From Spongilla lacustris (lineage: Eukaryota; Porifera; Demospongiae; Spongillida; Spongillidae): 64,000 nt of DNA. Position numbers and translations under genes: made by a program. The stretch spans positions 14,455,969 through 14,519,968 of the forward strand of contig OX442416.1 of the NCBI GenBank assembly GCA_949361645.1. Reading direction: 5' to 3'. The stretch's first letter is position 1. Each line of letters starts with the position of its first letter. The notes under the pieces are model-generated. The model did not search any database. It was not told where the DNA came from and saw nothing but the letters and a program-made list of their open reading frames with translations. Positions 11,706 through 22,165 of this stretch are shown one piece after another.

Positions 11706-12317
11706 TACACAGACACACACATCACAACACTCATGGAATCATACAATTGTATGCCACAATATTTGGCCTCATCACATCTGCTACCACCTCCCTTGACCAC
11801 ACCCACCTGCTGGCTGCACTCCCTTGTGAGAAGTACTCGGTGTAATTGTGTCCTCTGTATATGCTGTCCTCCATACTATATATGGAAAACAAACAATATT
11901 AATTAATCATCATACAACAGACTATGAGTTTTGCAGCATAGTAGGACCATGGCAACTAGACACTGTAGATATACAAATAAAAATTTATTCTGGAGAATAA
12001 TGCTGATATTGGTGTCTTTACAGGGTTAAAACTGGTGTCACTAAAGGGCTAATATCACTGTATCTGACTGGCCTATAAAGGTTTACAGCAAGTGGTGACC
12101 AGTGCCCAGACCTGGTTCAAATTCTGTGCCTTCTCCATGATTCCCCGCTGGTCCCTGTTCTGTTCTGTCTCCATCTCCAAGGTGAGGGTGGCCTCCATGT
12201 CATGCCTCCCTCTCAGACTGGTATGTGTGGGTCACCTTGCTGAGTTTGTCCTTATCTTTGTCACTGAACACTCTGAGCCTCCTCTGATGAAGGAAAGTGG
12301 AAGGAGAGGATCATGGA

Positions 12318-12655
12318 AGGAGGGAAGAGGTGAGGGAGGGAGAGAGGGAGGGAGGGAGGGGGGAGGGAGGGAGGGAGGGAGGGAGGGAGGGAGGGAGGGA
12401 GGGAGGGAGGGAGGGAGGGAGGAGGGAGGGAGGGAGGGAGGGAGGGAGGGAGGGAGGGAGGGAGGGAGGGAGGGAGGGAGGGAGGGAGGGAGGGAGGGAG
12501 GGAGGGAGGGAGGGAGGGAGGGAGGGAGGGAGGGAGGGAGGGAGGGAGGGAGGGAGGGAGGGAGGGAGGGAGGGAGGGAGGGAGGGAGGGAGGGAGGGAG
12601 GGAGGGAGGGAGGGAGGGAGGGAGGGAGGGAGGGAGGGAGGGAGGGAGGGAGGGA
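12318..12655. repeat. (GGGA)n microsatellite
   Basis: About 340 bp of almost perfect GGGA/GGAG tetranucleotide. Read on the minus strand it is a long pyrimidine tract that ends about 35 bp before the acceptor of the RNF113-like exon at 12283. Confidence 0.95.
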
Positions 12656-12779
12656 GTGGGTAAATAGGCCAACCCTGCAAAGCTAAGCTTACCATTGGTG
12701 AGCATTGATAGCTGGAATTTGAGCTGTGTACTGTGGAAAACAAGGCAGAATGTCATCAAAACTAGCCAATTACTTTCAT

Positions 12780-12980
12780 GTGCATTAGCACAAGGTAACG
12801 GTTGGCATACACAGGGCGACTACCTGTTGATTTGTCGCATGCAGCTCAAATGAATATAGGGTAAAAGTTCGTAATTGTTTAGTTTACTGATGGGTTGGGA
12901 ACATTTGTCCATATTCATTTGAGTTGCATGCGACAAATCGACTAGACGCCCGGGCCGTGTATGCCGACCTTAACACAACA
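12780..12980. mobile_element. Foldback MITE, about 200 bp
   Basis: The left arm (GGCATACAC, then TTTGTCGCATGCAGCTCAAA) pairs with the right arm (TTTGAGTTGCATGCGACAAA, then GTGTATGCC). The spacer is about 45 bp. Outer AAGGT and ACCTT motifs also pair. No target duplication was recognised. Confidence 0.75.
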
Positions 12981-13069
12981 ACACACAGGAACTGATTCTT
13001 AGCATACATATACATGTACATACTGACATACATGCACAGAGAGAGGGGGAGAGAGGATTCATAGCCACT

Positions 13070-13195
13070 CACACAACAACACGCAAACACAGTCACGCAT
13101 ACACACTCACACACATGCTCACACACACAATCACATACACAATCACACGCACTCACAACATGCTCACACACACAATCACACACACACACACACTG
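13070..13195. repeat. CACA-rich simple repeat
   Basis: Irregular CACACAATCACACACTCACA-like sequence. The minus-strand open frame over it is a repeat shadow. Confidence 0.8.
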
Positions 13196-13199
13196 GCAG

Positions 13200-13760
13200 C
13201 TGTGGGGTATCTGCCATAGGATTGGTGCTTGCTATATGGGGTACTTGCCATACGACCAGTTAACTCCATAGCTTCTTGCCATAGGGACCACTCCAACTCC
13301 ATACACTGTAGCTATTAGGTGCACGTGTCTGCCATAGATTTGAGTTCATAGCTGTTAACTGTGTGATTTTCCATGCATCGCTTATTGCCATAGAGTCTAC
13401 TCTATTCGACCATACATGGGGTATTCCGTAGCTGCCTGCCGTAGCTGTCTGCAATAGGGTCCGTGCACTCCCGTACCTCCGTTAGCGTAGCAGTTAGCTG
13501 TGACCTGTAGGCTTCAGTTCTGCCATAGAATCCAGTCCATAGCTGAACAAGCAACATTAGTTTCATAGCTTATTGGTCCACACCGCACTAGTACGGTATT
13601 TGTTTGCTAGCTGTCGGCTATTCCGTAGCGTTGTCTGCCATATGTCACTATAGGGTCCACTCCATACTGTACTCAGTGTACTGTAGCTGTTAGCTGTGAG
13701 GTACTCCATATACCGTAATACCCAGTATTCCATAGCCATAGGGTCCACAGGCAGACTTCC
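13200..13760. repeat. Irregular CCATAGGGTCCACTCCATAG repeat
   Basis: Words such as TGCCATAG, GGTCCACTCCATA and GTAGCTGTTAGCTGTGA recur about every 50 bp in diverged form. It is an old minisatellite. Confidence 0.6.
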
Positions 13761-14768
13761 AGGTCTGTCCCATCCTCATGGGATTGATCTTCGATATCGT
13801 CGTCTTCGTATACTGTTCGAAATCATCCGAACCAAAAGCGATGAGCAGGCCCAGTAAATAGCGGTTAATAAGTTATTTTTAAATCGCATGCATGTTAAGT
13901 TGTTGTGTACATTGTAGTGGTGGGTGGGGTAGTAGTTATAGACGTCAATACGTACATGTACATATTATCATTAACGACATGTACTTACAAAACAGCTCGG
14001 TCTGGGCACGGCTAACTGACGAAAGAGTAGCACGTGATATTATGCGTTTTGAATGTGGGGTGTATCTCACTAACCATTCAAGGGAAGAGCGATTTGAAGG
14101 CCCTAAGCTCTGAAAAAATTATGATAAATACGGGGATTGATTACTCTCATGTAATCCGCGAGCAGGTAAGGAAAATTTCATTTGGTTTGGAAACTATTGA
14201 TGCCTGAATAAGGAAATGAGATAAAAATGAATGGATATTGGAAACCTTGCATAATTAATGTGGAAGTGCGGATATAGGTACCTAAGTTGCGAAAAACTAC
14301 ACAAAATATGTCAACTAGTCCCCACATTGCAAATCCGAGAGCAGGTAGTCAATATAATTTTTTTTTCTGCAGTTAGCTGCAGTTTTCTGAATGCGTCCAT
14401 ACATTTTCTATGGACATTGAATTACGCAATGACCGAATACCGCGTAATCCTTTTGACCGCCAATTTCTCGATATGATTAAAGTCTTTGCGCGTGCGAGAG
14501 ACCACTGTATGGGACTCGTAATAACTCGCATGCATGTCTGATGTGTATCACATATTAACATATACCCCTGTCTATATCTATTGCCATTACATATGCACGT
14601 TAGTGCTTATTAAGAAGCGCAAGTGCACGCGCATACTAACAATGCTTTATAAAAATCCAAAACTTTTCCAAAACCTTTCGTCACAGCAAAGTATTTCCAG
14701 GCCCTTGAAAAGGCTAAATGAAATTCCAAAACAATTCCAGGATTCCAAAACCCGTAGGAACCCTGACA
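13761..14768. other. No gene seen
   Basis: AT-rich sequence without recognisable domains. GCGGATATAGG and similar words are scattered, with no clear repeat structure. Confidence 0.35.
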
Positions 14769-15288
14769 CTTGTCCGGTCGGAGTCTGCAAGTTAAAAAAA
14801 ACCTTAGTAAAACACAACAAATGAATGAGCCTATACCTTTTTCTATCGCGCTCCACTATAACTGTTGTTCTATCATTTCGGTTGTTCAACGGGAACACTT
14901 GGGACGCTTGCCAACCTAGTGCAAATAGTGACAGGAGAGTACATTCTTTAGCAACTACAACAAATAATAACTTGTATACTCTGGAAAGACGAACTATTAC
15001 CATTTGATCAGACAAACGATCAAAACCCTGATTTCAGCGCGATTCTTACAGTCCTCTCTGTTCATACCAAAAGCAACACGACCATGAAATAGCCCGCCTA
15101 GCATCTACAAATCACATGCACGGTTAGTTAACCACATTTCTAATTGGAGCACTTTTGTATCGTACTACACAACCATTTGTACAGGGGTCCAATAGAGGTC
15201 TACTGTGTAGGCATTCTACTGCTTCCATTGTAGCATTTACTTTGATTCGATGTGGTCAGGACCAAACTCAACTGGCGACTTGGCATAG
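14769..15288 (-). mobile_element. Internal fragment of the CACTG-ended element family
   Basis: It matches the inside of the full copy at 57053-58546 in the same orientation, from CGGTCGGAGTCTGCAAGTT through TCGGTTGTTCAAC to CAACTGGCGACTTGGCATAG. It is the reverse complement of 23117-23620. Both terminal inverted repeats are missing, so it is a solo internal piece. Confidence 0.8.
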
Positions 15289-15323
15289 GCCTGTCACGCA
15301 CGATTTGGTCCGCGTCTAATTTC

Positions 15324-15375
15324 GGTCCGGCCGGACCAAAAAAAGGCTGCCTGAAATTGTCCGGCCGGACAATTT
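15324..15375. other. Pair of perfect GC-core palindromes
   Basis: A 14-bp palindrome (GGTCCGGCCGGACC, 15324-15337) and a 22-bp palindrome (15354-15375, core TTGTCCGGCCGGACAA) share the TCCGGCCGGA core. They lie 73-124 bp upstream of the integrase-gene ATG, so they could be binding sites in its promoter or terminal motifs of an element. Confidence 0.5.
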
Positions 15376-15936
15376 TAGGTGCTCGATTTTGTCCCACGTG
15401 ACATTTTTTGGTCCCACGTTAGTTCTTTCGTTTGGAAGGTGTTGAAAATGTCGTCAGAATCAGGGACAGACGAAGAAGGTGACACTCTTGAACTGGCCTA
15501 CAGTTACAAGGTCAAGGGAAAGTACCCTGAAGGATGCGATGCGAACAAGAAACGATCGATCAGACGAAAGGCGGAAAAGATTTTCTTAAAGAATGGCGAA
15601 GTGTGGACTAAAAGAAAAATGAATGGAACGACTAAGGTGCGTGCAGCATGTAACTAGGCCTATGTGCTCTTGGTGGTGAACACATTCTTTTCCACTCTTT
15701 GGTCCGGCATCATTGATAAGCGTGGTAGCATAGGAGACACATAATGGCTATAGAATACCTCATTACAAAGATAAGAAGTGTGCGCGTATGGTTTTAGGGT
15801 CTTAGGATAACTAGTCCGATTTCAACCGTCGTCGCTCTTTCGCATGTTAAACTTTACTGAAATAGGTTGTGAGGCTCATTTTGGATGCATGTGAGAAGCA
15901 GAGGATTCTACATTCCTGCCATTCTGACCCTACGTT

Positions 15937-17384
15937 AGGTACTTTAATAAATTGCGTTTGCGTAGGCGGAAACTGGTGATCTAAATCTCGTCGAAAATTG
16001 TGACCGTATTTAGGATTTCTCTAAGAGTGCTTAAGAAGACGCGCGCTTCGTAAAGTTGTTTGCAAGGTATTTAGGACTTTATTGCTAGAATACAGAACAA
16101 AAGGGGTTGCCCGATACACTATTGGTATCTAAATGTAAGCCAGCATACGGCGTTATTTTGTGTGCCTCGTTGAATTCCATAGTAATCGGTCGCGATTAGC
16201 CATTCCCTAGATTCTTAAAGCACTCACTTGAGGAAGCGTTTCCCATGTTTATGAGGTCTTAGCCTATATCAGGATAAAATTTCATGAGCTTTGGATGGTG
16301 CCCAAGGGTCCATTTATCGGCACAGGTGTTTACTGTTGGATTGCTTAGAGCTTGACATAATAATGCTTAACCTGGTATTTCTGTGTTAGAGCCCTGGGAA
16401 TTAAACTTATTTTTTGTATTTTCAACGCATAGACAATCTATTTTGTTTATGTGTCAAAGAGTTGTGTGATAGTTCTAATTAATACGCACCGAATTCGTCA
16501 AGGCACGCGTTAGTTATGAAAAGTATTGTACAGCATGGACCGTCATATCATTAAAAACAGCTCAATCATAAAAATATGGTGGTGCCCACACAGTGTATTT
16601 TTCAAGACAATATTTTCATGTTAGTGTATCCTAGCTATGCAGTAACGTTGACAAATACATCTACCCATAACCAGCATATGCCCAGTTATTGAAGTAGCTT
16701 TGGATCAAATAGCAGGTTTGAAAATTACTGCTCTCCCTGAAGCTTGAAGTACAAAATTCTGCATGCTACAACAGAACAAGATATGATAAGATAAGATAGT
16801 AGTACACTAGCTACTTAAAGGTGTAATATGTGTAATATATAGACACAGTTGCATGGCTATCTTGAAGGTACTTTAGCTCATCTATCACCATCCATTGTTC
16901 ACCAAGTATATTTGCTGAACACAATGCACCCTTGGCCTGGCTGATTACCTTTATAGAAAAGCATCTAATGTTAAATGATGAAAACTAAGATGTAAAATTA
17001 ATGGAACAATGCAGTGGTTGTGTGCACACTCTCAGAACAAGCAAGAAAATATAGCTGGTTAAATTTTGCATCAGACAAGCTCAGAGAGTAAAGTTAGTTA
17101 GTAAACAACATTTCCATATTGCAAGACTGATCAGCAACTTAAGATAAGATTCTAAAGAAGGAGAACAGTTCAAGGAGGAAGATAGAAAAGAAGTTGCAAT
17201 ATGTGGCAGAAGGAAGTGGAATTATCAAATGAGTTTCCTAATATCTCAGAATGAAAAAAAAATTAATGTAATATTATTAAAGCGTTTTATCCAACGTGTC
17301 AGTTATTTGTAATAACAAAATAATAAAGGTAAGCATAAACAATGCACAATATGTAACTATACTAGTAAAAAGACACAGAAAAAA
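15937..17384 (+). other. Intronic stretch, no gene seen
   Basis: AT-rich sequence inside the long intron 2 of the integrase gene. No exon-like or repeat structure was recognised. Confidence 0.4.
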
Positions 17385-17470
17385 GTCTACCACTGCATGC
17401 TGGCCCACAGAATCCATAATAGAAGCAGCATTTCCACATTGTACTGCAACTGATAGCCTTTGTAGCAAGT
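17385..17470 (-). pseudogene. Short 3' fragment of a non-LTR retrotransposon ORF
   Basis: Minus-strand reading LQRLSVAVQCGNAASI matches LQRLTVAVQRGNATSVLG in the family-3 fragment at 52755-53285. It is a 5'-truncated relic. Confidence 0.7.
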
Positions 17471-17755
17471 AAGTGTAGGCATTGCACTCTCCTGATGCCT
17501 GCCTAAGGTGATGGTCAAGCTCTCTCCTGATGTTTCAATGGCTATGGGCGTGATCAGTTAGTAATGGTCTGTATATTGAATACCTATGGTATGTGGATCA
17601 TCAAAATGTGCTATACAATGGACATATATGTGTAAATCAATCAAGGAAGTCTCAAAGTAATTATTACGCATTGGAAGGATGATGAATGTGAATAAATAGG
17701 GGAGAACATTATGATATCGCTATATACGGGCTATTGCAGTATTGACAGCTTAATT

Positions 17756-18048
17756 ATACAAGTAAATAAAAACATTCTCTATGAGAAAGTTGGTGGTATA
17801 TAGGATTTGAAGGCAATAGTGGTTTAAAAAGCAGGGAAACAAGGGTTGAATGATAAGGAAAAACGAAATAGTCCTATATTTAGCCCAGCACACATTGTAG
17901 GACAATACATGTACATTGTTCATGCATGTGCTAAATATAGGACTATTTCGTTTTTCCTTATCATTCAACCCTTGTTTTTTACACCACTATTGCCTTCAAA
18001 TCCTATATACCACCAACTTTCTCATAGAGAATGTTTTTATTTACTTGT
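17756..18048. mobile_element. Foldback MITE, about 293 bp
   Basis: ACAAGTAAATAAAAACATTC at the left pairs with GAATGTTTTTATTTACTTGT at the right. The arms of about 130 bp are almost identical and the spacer is short. TTAATT stands on both sides (17750-17755 and 18049-18054), so it may be a target duplication containing TTAA. It lies in the long intron of the integrase gene. Confidence 0.85.
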
Positions 18049-18054
18049 TTAATT

Positions 18055-18595
18055 GCTTTTTATTCATAATTGGATGCTTTCAACAGTCACACTATATCTA
18101 AATATATTCACTTAGCAACAGACATTTCATCACTCATAATCTTATATACTCCAATAATGGAAAGAAAGTACTTTGCATTTTAAAATGCAAAAAGGCCAAC
18201 CATTAAATAAGAGCCTCCGACGTTACAATTATGATACCATAGAGAAATACTGATCACTTAGCTACGATCTGAACTTGGTATATATTTCATTTACATAGTA
18301 ATCATGTATATCTACATGTCATAACCAGAAATAACTCAGCCATGGATGATACATATTGTTCAGTACATAAACAATGTTGTATTGGTACTAATACCAGTGA
18401 AACTTTTACTCCCTCCGGCTCTCGTGATAAGACTGCAAAAGGTGTGTCCACCATCTCATCCTTTATTACAGTGTTCTGGAAATTAAAGTGATCTGTGTCA
18501 ACTCAACTTATAAACAGTATCCATGTAAATATGTTTCATACTCTGGCAGTAGTGTATCAGTGAATTTGTCATCATCACATACGTGACCATTGAGG
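18055..18595. other. No gene seen
   Basis: AT-rich intronic sequence without recognisable features. Confidence 0.35.
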
Positions 18596-18855
18596 TCACC
18601 TCACTCCAGGGGAATAGTAGGTAAAGGGAGGAGTAGGGGTAGTAGTAGGTAAGGGGAGGAGTAGGGGTAGTGGTAGGAAGGGGAGGGGGAGGAGTAGTAG
18701 TAGATAAGGGGAGGAGTAGGGGTATATACGTAGTAGGTAAGAGGAGGAATAGGGATAGTAGTAGGTAAGGGGAGGAATAGGGGTAGTAGGTCGTGGGCAT
18801 CCCCAGGGCCCCCCCCCACTTCAAAGTATTCAGTATTACTAGCAACATGTGCCAC

Positions 18856-18888
<33 letters not shown>

Positions 18889-19096
18889 ACTGAATCGGCC
18901 GAAAGCGGACAACACCCCTATAGTAATATTTGGTTGTCAAATGACGCCCCCTTACCCTATCCTGGCCCCACCCTTCCAGAAATGCTGGGGGTGCCCCTGG
19001 TAGTAATTAGGGGAGGAGTTGTAATAGTAGTAGGGATAGCGGTAGGTATTGGGAGGGGTAGGGGTAGTAGTAGGTATGGGGAGGAGTAGGGTGCAT
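18596..19096. repeat. AGTAGGGGTAGTAGTAGGTA minisatellite, interrupted
   Basis: A GGGGTAGTAGTAGGTAAGGG-type unit runs from 18596 to 18790 and resumes at 18998-19096. The insert between is described separately. Confidence 0.85.
18793..18998. mobile_element. Small insert with GGGCATCCCCAG inverted ends
   Basis: GGGCATCCCCAG at the left and CTGGGGGTGCCC at the right bound about 200 bp that splits the minisatellite. Inside is a run of about 31 C residues (18857-18887). No exact duplication was found, because the host repeat is itself degenerate. Confidence 0.5.
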
Positions 19097-20299
19097 AAGG
19101 GTACATGTATGCAGGTATCTCGTCCGCCATTACACACACCTACATGTACCATTAGAGTATCAAGCTTCCCTATTTGGTTGTAAGAGGCATCACAAAAGAA
19201 AGGTTCTGTAATTTCGATTGCATCAACAGCACGAATATCATGTAGAAATTCACCTATTTTTTTCTATGCATGCCCAGTGCCTTGTTAAGCAATGCACCGG
19301 CACTAACTTCGCAAACAGCTGACCTTTTGTGCTAACTATGGGTGGGATTGCAAAAGGCATCATTAAGCCCATATAACAGTATGCTATTCCTTACAATAGC
19401 CTTTTTGAAGCTACCTTTATATTCCCTCAGTATGGTTTTTTTGGTTCATACAGGGAAAAGCTGAAAAATACAGAAAATAAACACATGCAATGAAATTTAC
19501 AATTACTCACAAAATCATGTACAATATGGGGTAATTGATAAACAGGAGCCATGTTAAAACTGTTAATTGACCTGGGCAGACCTTTTTTATTGATGACAAA
19601 GCACAGTTTCCCAAGTACACAATGAATCTGACCTCTACTGCTATAGTTTACATAGGATAGCCCTAGCGTCTGCTTGTAACACACACTTGTGCTACTTTTT
19701 AAAAATAAGTTGTAGAGTCTTGTATAACCATACATCAATATAAAGAATAGAAAGGTTTTTTTTTAAATGATGCCACACGAACGTGTATGTATAGATCTAC
19801 AGATGTACATGACATTTGTATACGTGGACAAGGTATGCGTGTGACCTCTCAGTCACGTGGATACACAAGGGTCAACTGGTGTACTAGTACATCTAACCCA
19901 AATACCTATTGTATCATGCACTCAGTCCAATTCGAACGTACCTATTGGGTTTGGTAGCTTTCCAAGCCGATTACCCTGCTGTAGCACTTTTCCAGCAGCA
20001 TGTTCGGCTTTGGTCGACGGTCGTGCGCTCTTAGAATCGCATCCTTTTCGCAGAAGGAGAAGCGATGGAATCGTCCCGATGTTCTGCACTAGCTCTTCAT
20101 GGCCGCTGAATTTTCATTGTATCGTTGCCTCTTTAAAGTTTAGTTTAGGCTCGAGGTTCCGGTGATGCCCTCACCGGTTAGTTCTGGCTCGGGGTTCCGA
20201 TGATATTTAGTAAATAGCCGCCTAAGCGCTAGTGCCCAAACCGGATACGTGCCACGATTTCACTAGGTGTAGTGCCCAGACCGTACACATTGGATTACA
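19097..20299. other. No gene seen
   Basis: Unique sequence. Two related copies of GCTCGAGGTTCCGGTGAT and GCTCGGGGTTCCGATGAT are visible at 20149-20202. No coding signature was found. Confidence 0.35.
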
Positions 20300-20301
20300 T
20301 A

Positions 20302-22162
20302 AACCGGGTGTCCACGAAAGAACGCAATGCTTTTGAACGGGAATAACTTTTGATAGGAGTATGAAAAAAATCTAATATTTAGAAACTAACAACTTGAGGT
20401 TAGGCAAATGTGTTTACATCATTTTATTTACAAGTTATTAACGATGCTTAATTAACTTTAATAAACACAACAAATTAACAACTTTAAAAGTGAAACCATG
20501 TTCAGACACACGTTTCGAAGCCAAAAGCAAAATGATCATATTTTTATCACCTTTTAAACTGAAAGTAAGAGGCAACAACTATTTCACCACGGTTACGCAT
20601 GCGCACTTGTTACACTTCATTACATACGCAGGTCCCGTTCCGAGACTAGTGACGCAACCATTAACGGACCATATTAGCTCCACCCCCTTCAACTTGCACA
20701 TTATCACGTGCCACTGAGCCCCACCTCCTCGAGTTGCTTAATTTTTAATTGTTTTTTTTTTAATTTAGTCTTATAAAGATCTAAGCTATCCTTGTGAAAT
20801 CATAGATACTACCGTACCTGCGGCTGCCGTATTACTACCTCTTCGTAAAAGAAAACATACACCCGCCGTAGGTCATTCATACGGGCGGTGCGCACCAATT
20901 AGCGTTCTTGCTACGTGTTGTGGACGAGATCGAGATTGTCATTCGCCTTACGTTATACAAAACCACACTGGAGAATGTCTTCGATGCAAATGGTTGGTGA
21001 GTTAAAGACACGAACGACTGGGTGCCTATTGGCATACAATGTACGCACGGCCTACGGGTACACGCACACATTGGTGCAGTCCATGCATCAAGCAAACTAT
21101 ACATCCTTTCAGCTAGCTCTAACTGGTATATGCCCGTAACACTAGAGAAGCCGCGTGTATACTGCCTACAGCACCTACTAATATTGAAGCCTAAGGCTTA
21201 ATTCTTAGTGTGCTGTTTAGTTACCGATGTGTGTGTGTGAAAAAAAGTGCCGAACTGTTTGAGCATTCTTTTCAACAGTATTCAATGTCATAGGAACTGT
21301 AGATATGGCTCTCAACTGGTGTGTATGTGTATTTGTGAGTCATGGTGACTTCTGTTCAAATCTGTGATGTGTGCTAAGTCTAATCAGTTTTAAAACCAAC
21401 GTTGTTCATTAAGAAAGAGAGTGAGCAGTTTCACCTACATCAGGATTACTCTTTAGCGCTTACAACTGGGCATGACTTGTAAAACAATACCACCTAATTC
21501 TCAGATCTAAATGTAATGTTGAGATGATCTTCAAGTGTCAGTGAATTCTGACTTGGTTGTTTCATGCAAATTTATACTGTTTGTAAAAAAAATATTTGGT
21601 GTTGTAGGTGGGTGGTTGAGTAGCTTTGATAAACATTCACATACTTCCTGTTAGAGCCTAAGTATTTTAATACAATTCATTTGCGTGTTTCCAAAGTATT
21701 ATTCTCATGCAATGGAAGCAATCTGCTTAGATGCCTGTTTGTCACTAAAGAGCATGTCACTTTGTCATGGAAGGATGAGCCAATAACTTCACTCACAAAA
21801 TATAGCTGTTAAAAACCCATGTTCGGTACTTTTGTTACTCTCTACTGTGTGGTTGTCCAATCCAAAATACTCACCCAGTAAGGTTACCCTACCCATCACC
21901 TAAATACTGATGCAACACTGGAAAATACCTAGTAACCTGATTAAACCTTCAGGCTACCAAATATGTTTTACCCATCACATTCTCGCAGCAACAGGGCAAT
22001 ACATTTTAAATTCACACCAGCTAGTAACCTCTCTTCCAGCAGTTGTTTGAACAAATACAATATTTATCCTCCAGGTATACTCAAGGCTTTTGAACCAACA
22101 CACACATATCACATACCAACAACGTAAATATGTCATTGATCCTAATCCCATTTCTGACACTC
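20302..22162 (+). repeat. Left inverted arm of the 12.66-kb element
   Basis: It is the reverse complement of 31091-32957 with very few differences; for example, open frames of about 75 codons within the two arms differ at one residue or none. Such frames are not genes. The left arm is broken at 22166 by the CACTG element and then continues into the satellite. Confidence 0.85.
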
Positions 22163-22165
22163 TTA

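Larger units (their letters stand above)
10773..12283 (-). pseudogene. RNF113/CWC24-like splicing factor, partial and broken
   Basis: Three minus-strand exons match RNF113A-type proteins in order. Exon 12112-12283 carries KVTHTYQSER, then DMEATLTLEMETEQNRDQ and IMEKAQNLNQ. Exon 11807-11875 carries EDSIYRGHNYTEYF. Exon 10773-10853 carries VRWDY, then PPDICKDYKEAGYCGFG, the start of the CCCH zinc finger. Borders fit AG and GT. The family is a RING E3 ligase and spliceosome component with a CCCH finger and a C-terminal RING. Two frame breaks are visible: one between the SER and DMEA segments, and one in the TATAT run after VRWDY, where an extra AT would explain it. The rest of the CCCH finger, the RING exons and the N-terminus were not found. 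The introns are retained, so this is a decayed gene copy and not a processed one, unless the breaks are assembly errors. Confidence 0.7.

Noticed and set aside
10301..11806. Open frames of Tyr-Thr-Ser-Leu, Lys-Gly-His-Thr and His-Thr repeats
   Set aside because: Shadows of the 19-bp, 30-bp and CA arrays; the repeats explain the frames completely.
20490..21139. Conserved small proteins, because identical frames occur again at 32120-32769
   Set aside because: The identity comes from the inverted arms of the 12.66-kb element and not from selection on protein.
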